A stretch of DNA of 64,000 nucleotides from Halosimplex halobium (GTDB lineage: Archaea > Halobacteriota > Halobacteria > Halobacteriales > Haloarculaceae), in the NCBI RefSeq assembly GCF_051414055.1, contig NZ_JBLKNX010000004.1, positions 186,001 through 250,000 on the forward strand, in the 5' to 3' direction. A program made the translations under genes and the position numbers. The notes beneath the pieces are model-generated. The model saw only the letters and a program-made list of their open reading frames with translations, had not been told where the DNA came from and searched no databases. Each line of letters begins with the position of its first letter. Within the stretch, counting starts at the first letter, position 1. This document shows positions 33,341-41,884 of the stretch, one piece after another.

Positions 33341-33523
33341 CGTAGACAGAACTTCGCTCGGCCGCTCCAAAAACCTTCCCCCGTCCCGCCGAGGACCGGA
33401 TTAATCGGGTAGCGTGGGATTGACACTCATGATCGGCGTCGGGGGTTCGACCGGGGGGTCGCGGCCGCCGAACGGGGGGCGATCGGAGGTAGCTTTATTC
33501 CGCCCCTGGTCGTACGCGTTACC

Positions 33524-34204
33524 ATGCGATTCGTTATCGTGGGTGCCGGTCGTGTCGGGCTGCGAACGGCACGCGCACTCGAAGACAGCGGACACGAGGT
33601 GGTCCTCATCGAGCGCGACCCGGCGAAGGTCGACCGCGCGACGGCGGAGGGCTACGAGGTCATCGAGGGCGACGCCAGCGACGAGCAGGTGCTGCTCTCG
33701 GCGGATCTGGACGACGCCGACGCCGTCGGCGCGCTGACGGGCGACCTCTCGACGAACTTCGTCGCCTGCATGGTCGCGAAACACCACGGCTGTCGGACCG
33801 TCCTCCGCATCGACGAGGAGTACCGCGAGGACATCTACCGCAAGTACGCCTCCGACGTCGACGAGGTCATCTACCCCGAGCGGCTGGGCGCCATCGTCGC
33901 CAAGAACGCCCTGCTGGGGGGCAACATCCGCGCCGTCGCCGACATCGCTCAAAATCTCCAGCTGGTCGAACTCACCGTCACGCCCGAGTCGCCCATGCGG
34001 GGCTACACCCTGAGCGAACTGGAACTCCCCGCCGACACCGAGCTGCTCGCGTTCGGCAAGCAGGGCGACCCGCTGACGATCCCCGACGAGGACGTGTCGA
34101 TGGAGGTCGGCGACACGCTCGCCATCCTCGCGGACTTCGGGAAGCTGGACGACGTGCGCCAGCTGGTCGTCGGCGAGGCCGTCGCCGCGACGGGGGGTGC
34201 CTGA
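33524..34204 (+). CDS. TrkA-type potassium channel/transporter regulator
   Basis: A 226-residue cytosolic regulator of Trk/Ktr potassium uptake. The RCK-N domain (about 1-120) has GAGRVG at 7-12 and E30 in LIERDP, indicating NAD(H) or nucleotide binding. The TrkA-C domain (about 140-215) has SPMRGYTLSELELPADTELL. A TATA-like ctttatt (33493-33499) sits 25 bp before the ATG. No TrkH membrane subunit is in view. The 3' end is 1 bp from the start of a RAM-domain protein, so the two are co-translated. Confidence 0.9.
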   Translation: MRFVIVGAGRVGLRTARALEDSGHEVVLIERDPAKVDRATAEGYEVIEGDASDEQVLLSADLDDADAVGALTGDLSTNFVACMVAKHHGCRTVLRIDEEYREDIYRKYASDVDEVIYPERLGAIVAKNALLGGNIRAVADIAQNLQLVELTVTPESPMRGYTLSELELPADTELLAFGKQGDPLTIPDEDVSMEVGDTLAILADFGKLDDVRQLVVGEAVAATGGA

Positions 34205-34205
34205 G

Positions 34206-34436
34206 ATGGTCCGCGCCTACGTCATGGTCAAGGCCCACTCGGGCGACGCCGAACGCCTCAAATCCGAGATCCTCGGCGTGGAGGGGGTCGAGGACGCCTA
34301 CATCGTCGCCGGCGACGTGGACTTCATCGCCACCGTCAGCGTCGACGAGACCGCCGACGTGAAGGCCGTCGCCGCCACCCACATCCAGAATCTGGAAGGC
34401 ATCGAGGACACCCAGACCTACGTCGCGATGGATTAG
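34206..34436 (+). CDS. stand-alone RAM domain protein coupled to trkA
   Basis: A 76-residue Lrp/AsnC-type ligand-binding domain (MVRAYVMVKAHSGDAERLKS, VEDAYIVAGDVDFIATVSV, NLEGIEDTQTYVAMD), paralogous to the protein at 33110-33340. Start ATG at 34206 follows the trkA stop by one base; a GTG at 34197 would add three residues and overlap. The linkage suggests that it senses a small molecule for potassium transport control, which is inference. Amino acids are the usual ligands of RAM domains. Confidence 0.87.
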   Translation: MVRAYVMVKAHSGDAERLKSEILGVEGVEDAYIVAGDVDFIATVSVDETADVKAVAATHIQNLEGIEDTQTYVAMD

Positions 34437-34477
34437 GGCTCTCGCGACCGACTTAGGGTATCGCCGCTCGCCCGTTT

Positions 34478-35158
34478 TCACTCCGTCGTCCGGAACGCCC
34501 GGTCGCCCGCGTCGCCCAGCCCGGGCACGATGTAGCCGTCCTCGTCGAGTTCGTCGTCGATCGCGACGGTGAGCAGTTCGGCCTCGGGGACGGCCTCGCC
34601 CACCTGCAGGAGCCCCTCGGGCGCGCTCACCGCCGAGAGGACGAACAGGTTCTCGGGCTCGGGCTGGCCCGCCAGCACCCGCTCCAGGACCGCGCACATC
34701 GTCGACCCGGTCGCCAGCATCGGGTCGGCGACGATGACGGTGTCCTCGGGTTCGATGTCCGGGAGCTTGACGTAGTCGACGGAGATGGGGAACTGTCCCT
34801 CCTCGTCCATCCCCGCCGTCTCGTCGCGGCTGGCGGAGATGACGCCCTGGCGGGCGCGCGGGAACGCCTTCAGCAGCCCCTCGACGAACGGCGTCGCCGC
34901 GCGGAGGACGTTGACGATCACCACGTCGTCCAGCCCCTTGACGCGCTGACCCATCGTCTCCGTGAGGGGAGTCTGGACCGGGACGTACTCGGTCTCCATC
35001 GCCCCGTCGATGATCTCGTAGCCGCAGACCCGGCCGAGCTTGACCAGCCCCTTCCGGAACGCCACCTGTTCGGTCTCCACGTCGCGCAGCCGCGTCAGCA
35101 CGTCCGTGGCGAGCGCGTGGTCGATGAGTTTCGCGTCGCCGCGGTCTTCGATCGCCAT
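34478..35158 (-). CDS. upp: uracil phosphoribosyltransferase
   Basis: A 226-residue UPRTase that makes UMP from uracil and PRPP for pyrimidine salvage. The PRPP-binding motif VIVADPMLATGSTM is near 139-152. The early conserved LRAATPFVEGLLKAFPRA and the C-terminal uracil-binding YIVPGLGDAGDRAFRT are present. Start ATG at 35158 yields MAIEDRGDAKLIDHAL; an upstream alternative adds nine residues. Repeat R6 lies about 95 bp upstream. Confidence 0.93.
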   Translation of the reverse strand: MAIEDRGDAKLIDHALATDVLTRLRDVETEQVAFRKGLVKLGRVCGYEIIDGAMETEYVPVQTPLTETMGQRVKGLDDVVIVNVLRAATPFVEGLLKAFPRARQGVISASRDETAGMDEEGQFPISVDYVKLPDIEPEDTVIVADPMLATGSTMCAVLERVLAGQPEPENLFVLSAVSAPEGLLQVGEAVPEAELLTVAIDDELDEDGYIVPGLGDAGDRAFRTTE

Positions 35159-35254
35159 ACCCGCGAGTGTGTCCGGCCACACCAAATATCCACGGCTACA
35201 GGTGTCGGTGGTCCCTCGGCCGTGGGCGGATTCCCTCGACAGGCTCGCTGGCAG

Positions 35255-35612
35255 TATCGGTGGCTGCAGTCGACAGCAGGCGATGAATCGACAGCAGGCG
35301 GTGAAAACCCTCGGCGCGCTCGCTAGCTGGAGTCAGCATCGCAGGAGACCGCAGGCGGTGAAAGCCCTCGGCGCGCTCGCGGTCGCTGAGCGACATATCC
35401 GCGCTCTCCGCACCGCCCGCGCGGATAGGGGTCGCTCAGACGACTACACAAGCGCGAGCGCGCCTCGCCCTTTCAGTCCCCCAGGGACCGCACAGCACGG
35501 CACCGCAGACCGCACCGCAAAGCACCGCAGACAGCCACGAGCCTCCCCAGCCGATTCGCGACACCCGAGTCGCGAATCCGCCGTCGGAGCGCGCTCCAGC
35601 GCGCGCCACGGC
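35255..35612. repeat. dispersed palindrome-rich intergenic element, copy R6
   Basis: Orientation A. It is nearly identical to R5 across the GATA inverted repeat, the GTCCCCCAGGGACC region and the TCGCGA palindrome (35378-35585 compared with 28186-28390). It then lacks a 67-bp stretch: GTCGGAGC runs straight into GCGCTCCAGCGCGCGCC. It fills the space between upp and the stop of tgtA. As with R5, its tail abuts the 3' end of an archaeosine gene. Confidence 0.87.
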
Positions 35613-35626
35613 GGAGAGCCGGGTAT

Positions 35627-37102
35627 CTACCCGTCGTTCCCCAGGTTCCACAGTTCGACGTGGTCGGGAACGTCCGCGAGCGCGCTCGCGGGCCAGCCGT
35701 CGTGGCCGAGCGTGAACGCGGTGTCGGGGTGGGCGTCGACGAGCCGTCGGACCCCCGCGGCGGCGGCCTCGTAGGCAGGGGCGTCGAGCCGCTCGGGCGT
35801 CTCGGCGGTCAGGGGGTAGCCGTCGGCGAGTTCCCGCGGGAACGGGCCGAACGGTGGGAGCACGTTCCAGCACTCGTCGAAGCCGTCGGCGTCGTTGCCC
35901 TCGGTGAGCAGGACGGAGTCGCCGCGCGGTTCGAGCCTATCGAGCCGCCGGTGGTGGCGGACGACCTCGGGTCGGCGGGCGCTCTCGCCGGAGAGGTGGA
36001 AGAAGGTGTCCTTCGAGACGGGGTCGGTGCGTTCGAGTTGCCCGGCGTGGTCCAGCAGGGCGCGGTAACCGTCGAGCATCGCCGGGTGGCTGCGGGCACG
36101 GGCCTCGACGAGTTCCATGAGATCGCCCCGCCGGATGGCCTGCTTGATAGTCCGGAGCTCGCCGTAGGAGACGTGGAGGTTGTGCTCGGCGAGCAGCCGC
36201 TCGCGCTGGTCGTCGTCCATCTCCCGGAGTTCGGCCGGCGTGTAACTCGTACAGACCGGGCAGGAACAGGGGAAGTATTCGAGGTCTTCGAGGTGTTCGG
36301 TCGTGCGGACGGTCATGTAGCGGTCGTCGCGGGCGTAGATAGCGTAGGCCGCCGAGTCGAAGAGATCGCAGCCCAGCGCGACGGCGAGCGCGAACATCAT
36401 GGGGTGGCCGGCGCCGAACAGGTGGACGGGCGCGCTCTCGGGGAGGCCCCGTTTCGCGGCGGCGACCACGTCCGCCAGGTCGGCGTAGCGGTACTCGTTC
36501 ATCATCGGCACGACCGCGCCGACCGGGAACACGTCCAGCCCCGACTCGGCGGCGTGGGCACCTGCCTCCTCGCGGAGGTCGGGGTAGGTCGATCCCTGGA
36601 CGGGCGCGTTGACGAGCATCTCGCCCGTCTCCACGTCGGCCGCCGTGGCGAGTCGCTCCTGGGTGGTCGCGAGTTCGTCCTCCGCCTGCTCGCGCGAGGC
36701 GTCGGGCGGCGTCGGGATGTCGACCGGCGTGCCGATGTCCGAGCCGATCCGGCGCTGGAAGTCGAGGATCTCCTCGGTCGTCACGTCGATGTCGCCGTAC
36801 TCGGCCAGCTGGAACGATCCCGAATCCGTCACGATCGCACCGGAGAAGTCGAGCAGGTCGTGGAGGCCCTGCTGTTCGACGGGCTCGCGGAGGTCCTCGC
36901 TGCCGTAGAGGACGTAGGAGTTGGTGATGAGGATCTCCGCGCCGAACTCCGATTCGAGCTGTGCGGGCGTGACCGTCTGGAGGTGGGGATTGATCACGGG
37001 CAGCAGCGCGGGCGTCTCGACCGTGACGCCGGCGCGGGGGACCTCCAGTTCGCCCAGCCGCCCGGCGGCGTCGTAGCGGTCGACTTCGAAGACGTCGGTC
37101 AT
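35627..37102 (-). CDS. tgtA: tRNA-guanine(15) transglycosylase
   Basis: A 491-residue archaeal TGT that exchanges guanine-15 of tRNA for preQ0, the first step of archaeosine formation. The substrate-binding VTDSGSFQLAEYG is at about 91-103 (D93 the conserved Asp), FPVGAVVPMMNEYRY near 195-210, and zinc ligands CSCPVC near 277-282 with a later His (EHNLHVSYGE). The length fits halobacterial TgtA, which lacks a full PUA extension because ArcS carries one. Same strand as arcS. Start ATG at 37102. Confidence 0.94.
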   Translation of the reverse strand: MTDVFEVDRYDAAGRLGELEVPRAGVTVETPALLPVINPHLQTVTPAQLESEFGAEILITNSYVLYGSEDLREPVEQQGLHDLLDFSGAIVTDSGSFQLAEYGDIDVTTEEILDFQRRIGSDIGTPVDIPTPPDASREQAEDELATTQERLATAADVETGEMLVNAPVQGSTYPDLREEAGAHAAESGLDVFPVGAVVPMMNEYRYADLADVVAAAKRGLPESAPVHLFGAGHPMMFALAVALGCDLFDSAAYAIYARDDRYMTVRTTEHLEDLEYFPCSCPVCTSYTPAELREMDDDQRERLLAEHNLHVSYGELRTIKQAIRRGDLMELVEARARSHPAMLDGYRALLDHAGQLERTDPVSKDTFFHLSGESARRPEVVRHHRRLDRLEPRGDSVLLTEGNDADGFDECWNVLPPFGPFPRELADGYPLTAETPERLDAPAYEAAAAGVRRLVDAHPDTAFTLGHDGWPASALADVPDHVELWNLGNDG

Positions 37103-37147
37103 TGCCCGCGATATCCGGCCGGCGGGCCTAAGGGTTGTGTTCGGTCG

Positions 37148-37582
37148 CTATCCGAGGTCCGCGGGATCGATCCGGTCGACGATGCCGTCGAAGTCGTCGT
37201 CGAAGCTCAGTACGTAATCGAGGCCCCGCTCCTCGACTACGGCGACCGTCGTAGCGTCTGTAAAGCTGAGCTCCTGGTCGTCGTATCGCTCGAAGACATC
37301 GACAGATCGTTGGAAAAGCCCTGCGTCCACGTATTCGAACGAGAACACATCGGCGAATTGCCCGTCCCCGCGGATCCGTTGACCGATCGACCGTGCCGCG
37401 TTGAACCGACCGCTACGCTTCAACGTCAGCGTCACCGCCTCGTCGTAGATATAATCGCTTACGAACGGTTGCCCGTGTCTGTCGCGGTAGATCGCATTCA
37501 TCGCGGCATCGGCGATGTCGTGCCGAGGTGCGCCCTCGTCGTGGTCCGCGTACAGAACACCGGTGTCGACGACGATACTCAT
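37148..37582 (-). CDS. PIN-domain ribonuclease, probable VapC-type toxin
   Basis: A 144-residue PIN domain. The acidic active site appears as D6 in MSIVVDTGVLYADHD, an Asp/Glu near 45 (YIYDEAVT), D107 in SFTDATTVA and the C-terminal FDDDFDGI. PIN nucleases of this size are usually toxins that cut RNA, kept in check by the upstream antitoxin. Its ATG overlaps the antitoxin stop by four bases (ATGA at 37579-37582), the standard toxin-antitoxin arrangement. It lies 46 bp from tgtA on the same strand. Confidence 0.88.
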   Translation of the reverse strand: MSIVVDTGVLYADHDEGAPRHDIADAAMNAIYRDRHGQPFVSDYIYDEAVTLTLKRSGRFNAARSIGQRIRGDGQFADVFSFEYVDAGLFQRSVDVFERYDDQELSFTDATTVAVVEERGLDYVLSFDDDFDGIVDRIDPADLG

Positions 37583-37854
37583 CCGTAGAGGATGTCGTCG
37601 ATGTCTTCTTCGCGAGTTTCAGTACCGGAGTCGAACGTCCCCTCGTTCATCCGCTCGATCTCCGCCTCCGAGAGCGGGACCTTCGTCTCGCGGAACGAGT
37701 CGACGAACTCCGATTTCGACTCGTAGGCGTCCTCCAGCAGGTTCGCCATTATCTCCTGCTGTGTGACTTTCTTCCCCGTTCGCAGTTTGATCTCGGCCTG
37801 TAGCTCCTCCAGGATCGACTTCGACTCCTCGTCCATCTTGACCGCTGTCGCCAT
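37579..37854 (-). CDS. probable VapB-type antitoxin
   Basis: A 91-residue protein upstream of the PIN toxin and overlapping it by four bases. The start MATAVKMDEESKSILEELQ and KVTQQEIMANLLEDAYESK resemble a ribbon-helix-helix or AbrB-like antitoxin with a strand followed by two helices. The acidic second half (ETKVPLSEAEIERMNEG) would wrap the toxin. Such proteins repress their own promoter; an AT-rich stretch (agttaacc on the minus strand, about 37882-37889) lies 30 bp upstream. Confidence 0.78.
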   Translation of the reverse strand: MATAVKMDEESKSILEELQAEIKLRTGKKVTQQEIMANLLEDAYESKSEFVDSFRETKVPLSEAEIERMNEGTFDSGTETREEDIDDILYG

Positions 37855-37897
37855 ATCTAGCAGTATCGTCTGAAACCTGGTTAACTTTTCTACCGGA

Positions 37898-38446
37898 TTA
37901 CTCCTCCTCGAACAGCGCGAAGTACAGCACTCCGAGCATCGACCGGCCGTCCCGGAGCTCGTCCTCGCGCGCGGCTTCCACGAGCGCGTCGAAGGTCGTG
38001 GCCTCGACGCGGATGTCCTCGTTGTAGTCCAGATCCCGCTCGCCGGTCGGCTCGCAGTCGCGGGCGACGAAGTAGTGGAAGACGGCGTCGGCAAAGCCGT
38101 TGGCCGGCTCGACGGTGGTGAGGTGTTCGACCTCGCCCGGCAGGTAGCCCGTCTCCTCTTCGAGTTCGCGGGCGACGCAGGATTCGGGGTCCGTGTCCTC
38201 AGACTCCATACTGCCGGCAGGGAGCGCGCGGTTCACGCGGCCGACCGCCTGGCGCCATTCCTCGATGACGACCACGTCGCCGTCGGGAGTGAAGGGGAGG
38301 ACGACGACGCTCTCGCCCTCCGCGAGGTAGTCGAACTCCGCCTCCGCGCCCGACGGGAACCGGACGGTATCGGTGACGATGTCGAACCCCTCGCAGGAGT
38401 AGGAGGTGCGGCTGTCGAGCGTCTCCCAGGCGAGTTCGTCGGTCAT
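37898..38446 (-). CDS. NUDIX hydrolase, ADP-ribose pyrophosphatase-like
   Basis: A 182-residue NUDIX enzyme. The catalytic box runs from AGSMESEDTDPESCVARE to LEEETGY (about 79-102), containing RELEEETG with the metal-binding glutamates. The preceding VVVIEEWRQAVGRVNRALPAGS and the following VEPANGFADAVFHYFVARD are as in ADP-ribose or nucleoside-diphosphate-sugar pyrophosphatases. The substrate is uncertain. It lies 43 bp upstream of the antitoxin on the same strand. Confidence 0.87.
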   Translation of the reverse strand: MTDELAWETLDSRTSYSCEGFDIVTDTVRFPSGAEAEFDYLAEGESVVVLPFTPDGDVVVIEEWRQAVGRVNRALPAGSMESEDTDPESCVARELEEETGYLPGEVEHLTTVEPANGFADAVFHYFVARDCEPTGERDLDYNEDIRVEATTFDALVEAAREDELRDGRSMLGVLYFALFEEE

Positions 38447-38588
38447 GGTGGAGGGGACGGCGCGAGCGAGTTAGCGGTGTCGGCTGACCGCGGCGTGTGG
38501 CGCCGGCGGAGCGCGGACGGCCGACGGGTGACCGGCTCCGACGCCCGCGCCTCGAAACGCCGAAGGCCGGGCCGGTCGACGTGGGCCC

Positions 38589-39053
38589 ATGGACGTACGC
38601 GACGAGTTCATCCCCGCCGAGGAGTTCGCCACCGTGTTGAACCGCGTGCCGCAGGTCTGTGTCGAGGTCGTGCTGGAGGGCGAGGACGGCGTCCTCCTCG
38701 CCCACCGGACGAACGAACCGGCGAGAGGCGAGTGGTTCTGGCCGGGCGGTCGCCTCTACAAGGGCGAACAGCTCGAAGACGCGGCCCGCCGCGTCGCCCG
38801 CGAGGAACTCGGCGTCGAGGTGGCTGTCGAGGGGCGAGTGGGCGTCTACGGTCACTTCTGGGACAGCTCCCGGGTCGAGGGCGTCGACTCGCGGCACACG
38901 GTCAACGTCGTCTTCCGCGTCTCGCGGGTCGACCCCGACGCCGCGATCGAACTCGACGACCAGCACGACGACTACCGGTTCGTGACCGGCGACGAGGACG
39001 GACTCCACGAGTACGTCCGGGAGTATCTGGTCGACATGGGACTGAGAGGGTAG
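38589..39053 (+). CDS. NUDIX hydrolase, GDP-mannose mannosyl hydrolase-like
   Basis: A 154-residue NUDIX protein. EWFWPGGRLYKGEQLED followed by AARRVAREELGVEV matches the modified NUDIX box of GDP-mannose mannosyl hydrolases, in which the first glutamate is missing and the GGR stretch is kept. The N-terminal IPAEEFATVLNRVPQVCVEVV and C-terminal HDDYRFVTGDED also fit that group. Substrate likely a sugar nucleotide. It is transcribed away from the other NUDIX gene. Confidence 0.85.
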   Translation: MDVRDEFIPAEEFATVLNRVPQVCVEVVLEGEDGVLLAHRTNEPARGEWFWPGGRLYKGEQLEDAARRVAREELGVEVAVEGRVGVYGHFWDSSRVEGVDSRHTVNVVFRVSRVDPDAAIELDDQHDDYRFVTGDEDGLHEYVREYLVDMGLRG

Positions 39054-39085
39054 CAGGGGGCGCGACGACCGGAGCGGCGTCCGGG

Positions 39086-40387
39086 TCAGCTCCCGCCGGC
39101 CGAGACGACCCGGTAGAGCCCGCCCGACGCCCCGGGGTCGGGCTCCCGGTCGTCGGCCTTCTTTGCGTCGAGGTACGACTTCGAAGCCCGTTCGGTGAAG
39201 TAGACGGCGTCGTCGGTGACCAGCGGCGCGCACGTGACGTTGCCGACGCCCTCGACGCGCCAGGCCTCGTCGCCGGTGTCCTTCTCGACGGCGTAGCAGT
39301 AGTCGTCGTAGGCGCCGGCGAGGACGTGCTCGCTGGTGACCGTCGGACAGCCGACGATCCGGCCGCCGGTGTCGAACGACCAGCGCTGGCTCCCGTCGTC
39401 GAACTGCAGCGCGTAGAGGTGCGAGTCGTGGCTGCCGACGTAGACGGTCCCCGTCCCGGCCTCGATGGCGGGCCCGGACATCACCAGCCCGTCGGTGTCG
39501 AACGACCACTCCTCGGTCCCGTCGGCCAGCGCCACCCGGTAGACGGAGCCGTCCCACGACCCGAAGACCGCGCTCCCGCCGGCGGTGGCGACCGGTCCCT
39601 TGATCGGCCGCCCCGTCGGAAACTTCCACAGGTACTCCAGGTCGGGGTAGCTCCAGGCGTAGAGGTAGCCGTCGTTCGAACCGATGACGAGGCGGCCGGC
39701 ACGGCGGTCGACCGCGGCCGTCGAGTGGGGGTGGTCGGTGACCCGCTGGTCCTCCCAGGTCACGTCGCCGGTGACGGCGTCGACGGCGAACATCGCGCCG
39801 CTGGGCTCGTAATACTCGACGCCGATGTAGACGGTGCCGTCGTGGTACCCCGGGCTGGACCCGATGGCGTCGCCGAGTTTCGACCGCCAGTAGCGCTCGC
39901 CGGACTCCAGGTCGAACGCGTACAGCGCGCCGTCGTAGGCCCCGATGTAGACGGCGCCGTTGGCGACCGCGGGCGTCCCGTGGATCCCCCGCGAGGTCGG
40001 CTCGACCGACGACCGCCAGACCTCCTCGCCGTCGGGTGTCACCCGCCGGATCTCGCCGTTGTCGCCGGGGACGACGATGTCGCCGCCCGGCACTTCGACG
40101 GGGCTGGCCTTCGCCGCCGTGTGGTCGCCGGTGTTGACCGCCCGGACCGTCCAGTCGACTTCCGGGTCCGTGGGGACCGTCGCGTCGGGGTAGACGCCGC
40201 GGCGCTGGAGGCCGCCGCGGAACTGCGCCTCGGCGGCCTCGCTGAGCGGTTCTCCGTCGGTCTCGATCCGCCTGACGACCTCCGTCCCCCCGGGCGCCGC
40301 CACGCAGCCCGCGAGGGCGGTCGCGACGCTGCCGGCGGCCGCGCCGGCCGCCCCCAGAAACGCGCGCCGCGAGTGGGGTTCGTCCAT
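39086..40387 (-). CDS. Tat-exported PQQ-type beta-propeller lipoprotein
   Basis: A 433-residue secreted protein. The signal SRRAFLGAAGAAAGSVA has the twin arginines, and lipobox LAGC places lipidated C28. The rest is made of seven to eight propeller blades with repeating VYIGAYDGALYAFDLESGE-like strands (for example GTVYVGSHDSHLYALQF and VVFGSWDGSVYRV-type). Such domains bind partners or, in some enzymes, PQQ; the PQQ-ligand residues are not evident, so a scaffolding or assembly role like BamB is as likely. Start ATG at 40387. Confidence 0.88.
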   Translation of the reverse strand: MDEPHSRRAFLGAAGAAAGSVATALAGCVAAPGGTEVVRRIETDGEPLSEAAEAQFRGGLQRRGVYPDATVPTDPEVDWTVRAVNTGDHTAAKASPVEVPGGDIVVPGDNGEIRRVTPDGEEVWRSSVEPTSRGIHGTPAVANGAVYIGAYDGALYAFDLESGERYWRSKLGDAIGSSPGYHDGTVYIGVEYYEPSGAMFAVDAVTGDVTWEDQRVTDHPHSTAAVDRRAGRLVIGSNDGYLYAWSYPDLEYLWKFPTGRPIKGPVATAGGSAVFGSWDGSVYRVALADGTEEWSFDTDGLVMSGPAIEAGTGTVYVGSHDSHLYALQFDDGSQRWSFDTGGRIVGCPTVTSEHVLAGAYDDYCYAVEKDTGDEAWRVEGVGNVTCAPLVTDDAVYFTERASKSYLDAKKADDREPDPGASGGLYRVVSAGGS

Positions 40388-40546
40388 GGCCCGGTAGTCG
40401 TCGCCGGGTCGTTTCACTGTTACGGGCCGGGAGCGGGTCGACGGCGGGCCGCCCCCGTCCGGTTGCGCTTCGACTGCACGCTCCTTCTCCGGTTTTCGCC
40501 CGCCCCTACCCCCACAGCTAAGGGTTCGGCGGCCGCGCACGCGGAC

Positions 40547-40741
40547 ATGGCGACCGACGAGCCCCCCTCGGGCGACATCCGCGTGTTGCTCGTCCTCGAC
40601 CTCCTCCTCTCGCTCGTGTTCAGCGTCGGCGTCGTCTACGCGCTGGACCTGGTCGGGATCGGCGAGTACACCTGGCGGAACGTCGCCCTCGCGACACTCT
40701 TTCTCGCGGTCGCGACGTATTTCGCGGTCCTCCGGGAGTGA
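40547..40741 (+). CDS. small two-helix membrane protein
   Basis: A 64-residue protein: MATDEPPSGDIR, then hydrophobic helices at about 13-33 (VLLVLDLLLSLVFSVGVVY) and 42-62 (NVALATLFLAVATYFAVL). The loop DLVGIGEYTW is short. I recognise no family, but short two-span proteins like this are widespread in halophiles. It is divergent from the propeller lipoprotein. The ATG at 40547 is preferred because it gives a compact hydrophilic start. Confidence 0.7.
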   Translation: MATDEPPSGDIRVLLVLDLLLSLVFSVGVVYALDLVGIGEYTWRNVALATLFLAVATYFAVLRE

Positions 40742-40841
40742 GCGCCCCGGAGCGGGTCGACGGCGATCGGCGATCCACGAAGTCGGCAAGCCGTTCGGCC
40801 GCCGGATCCGTTACCAGTCTCGCGCCCGTAGCACGCGTGCT

Positions 40842-41540
40842 ATGACAGCCGCACTGTTCGTCGTCAGCGAGGAGGGCTACTGGGGAGAGGAGTGTATCGA
40901 GCCGCTCACGACACTGGAGTCGGCGGGCGTCGACGTGACGGTCGCCACGCCGTCGGGCGACCCGCCCGTCGTCGACGAGCGCTCGGTCGACCCCGACGAG
41001 GTCGGCGAGGAGACCGCCGAGCGCGTCCGCGAGGTCCACGAGAACCACGCGGAGCTGAACGACCCCGAGCCGGTCGCCCGCGCCGAGGCCGACGGGCACG
41101 ACGCCGTCGTCTTCCCGGGCGGCCACGGTACCGAGTGGGACGTGAACCAGGACAGCGACGCGCGACGGCTCCTCCGCGACGCCGTCGCCGGCGACGACGG
41201 CACGGCGCTCGTGGTGTGTCACGCCGTCGGCATCCTCGCGTTCACCCGCACCGACGACGGGGAGTTCCTCGTCGACGGCCGCGACGTGACCGGGTTCCCC
41301 AACGAGTGGGAGGAAGGCATCGTCGACGACGACGACCGGATGCCCGACGGCCGGAAGCTCCCCTACTGGGTCGAGGACGAGGTGAAAACGGCCGGCGGGA
41401 ACTGGGACGCCGAACTCGACGCAGACGAGTCCGTCACCGTCGACGGCGACCTCGTGACCGCCCGCGGCCCCGGATCCTCGGCGGCCGCCGCGCGCACCCT
41501 GCTCGACGAACTCGGCGTCGCAGCCGAAGCCAGCGATTGA
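40842..41540 (+). CDS. DJ-1/PfpI-family glutamine amidotransferase-like protein
   Basis: A 232-residue protein of the DJ-1/PfpI superfamily, Hsp31-like branch. The nucleophile elbow is LVVCHAVGIL with the catalytic cysteine near 126, followed by His. The oxyanion and acid side come from FPGGHGTEWDVNQD near 88-101. Members are glyoxalases, deglycase-like enzymes or chaperones; no choice can be made here. Start MTAALFVVSEEGYWGEEC. The family usually has about 180-240 residues, so it is full length. R7 follows its stop. Confidence 0.9.
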   Translation: MTAALFVVSEEGYWGEECIEPLTTLESAGVDVTVATPSGDPPVVDERSVDPDEVGEETAERVREVHENHAELNDPEPVARAEADGHDAVVFPGGHGTEWDVNQDSDARRLLRDAVAGDDGTALVVCHAVGILAFTRTDDGEFLVDGRDVTGFPNEWEEGIVDDDDRMPDGRKLPYWVEDEVKTAGGNWDAELDADESVTVDGDLVTARGPGSSAAAARTLLDELGVAAEASD

Positions 41541-41547
41541 GACTGAA

Positions 41548-41781
41548 CTGAACGGCCGCCCGGCGCGCGCTGTCGTCTCGGAATCGCTTGCGATTCCGAT
41601 GGGCCGTCAGAGCTTGCTCTGACGTTGGCGGCCTCCGTGCCGCGACGGAATCGCGCGAGGTCTGCGGGAGCTGTGCTCTCGCCCGATCCCGAAAAATCGA
41701 AGATCTTCGGCGACAGCGGCCGCGGGCGCGCCGATGGCGTTCAGCACTCACCGTCGAGTGCGGCCGCTTTCCATCTCGCGT
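41548..41781. repeat. dispersed palindrome-rich intergenic element, copy R7 (reduced)
   Basis: Orientation B, about 230 bp. It retains GGAATCGC-TT-GCGATTCC (41580-41597), GTCAGAGC-TT-GCTCTGAC (41606-41623) and AAATCGAAGATCTTCGG near 41692-41710. The end module (GCGTTCAGCACTCACCGTCGAGTG) is also kept, while the tandem array and the large GATA inverted repeat are lost. The palindrome arms match those in R4 but the loops differ (TT instead of AA or AC). Confidence 0.8.
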
Positions 41782-41884
41782 AGATACGCAACTCGAAACC
41801 GCTACCCAACGAGCAACGCGACCGGTTCGTGCTCGCTCGTTCGATCCGAATCCTGAAGACCGGTGGTAGACAATCGATCGGTCA

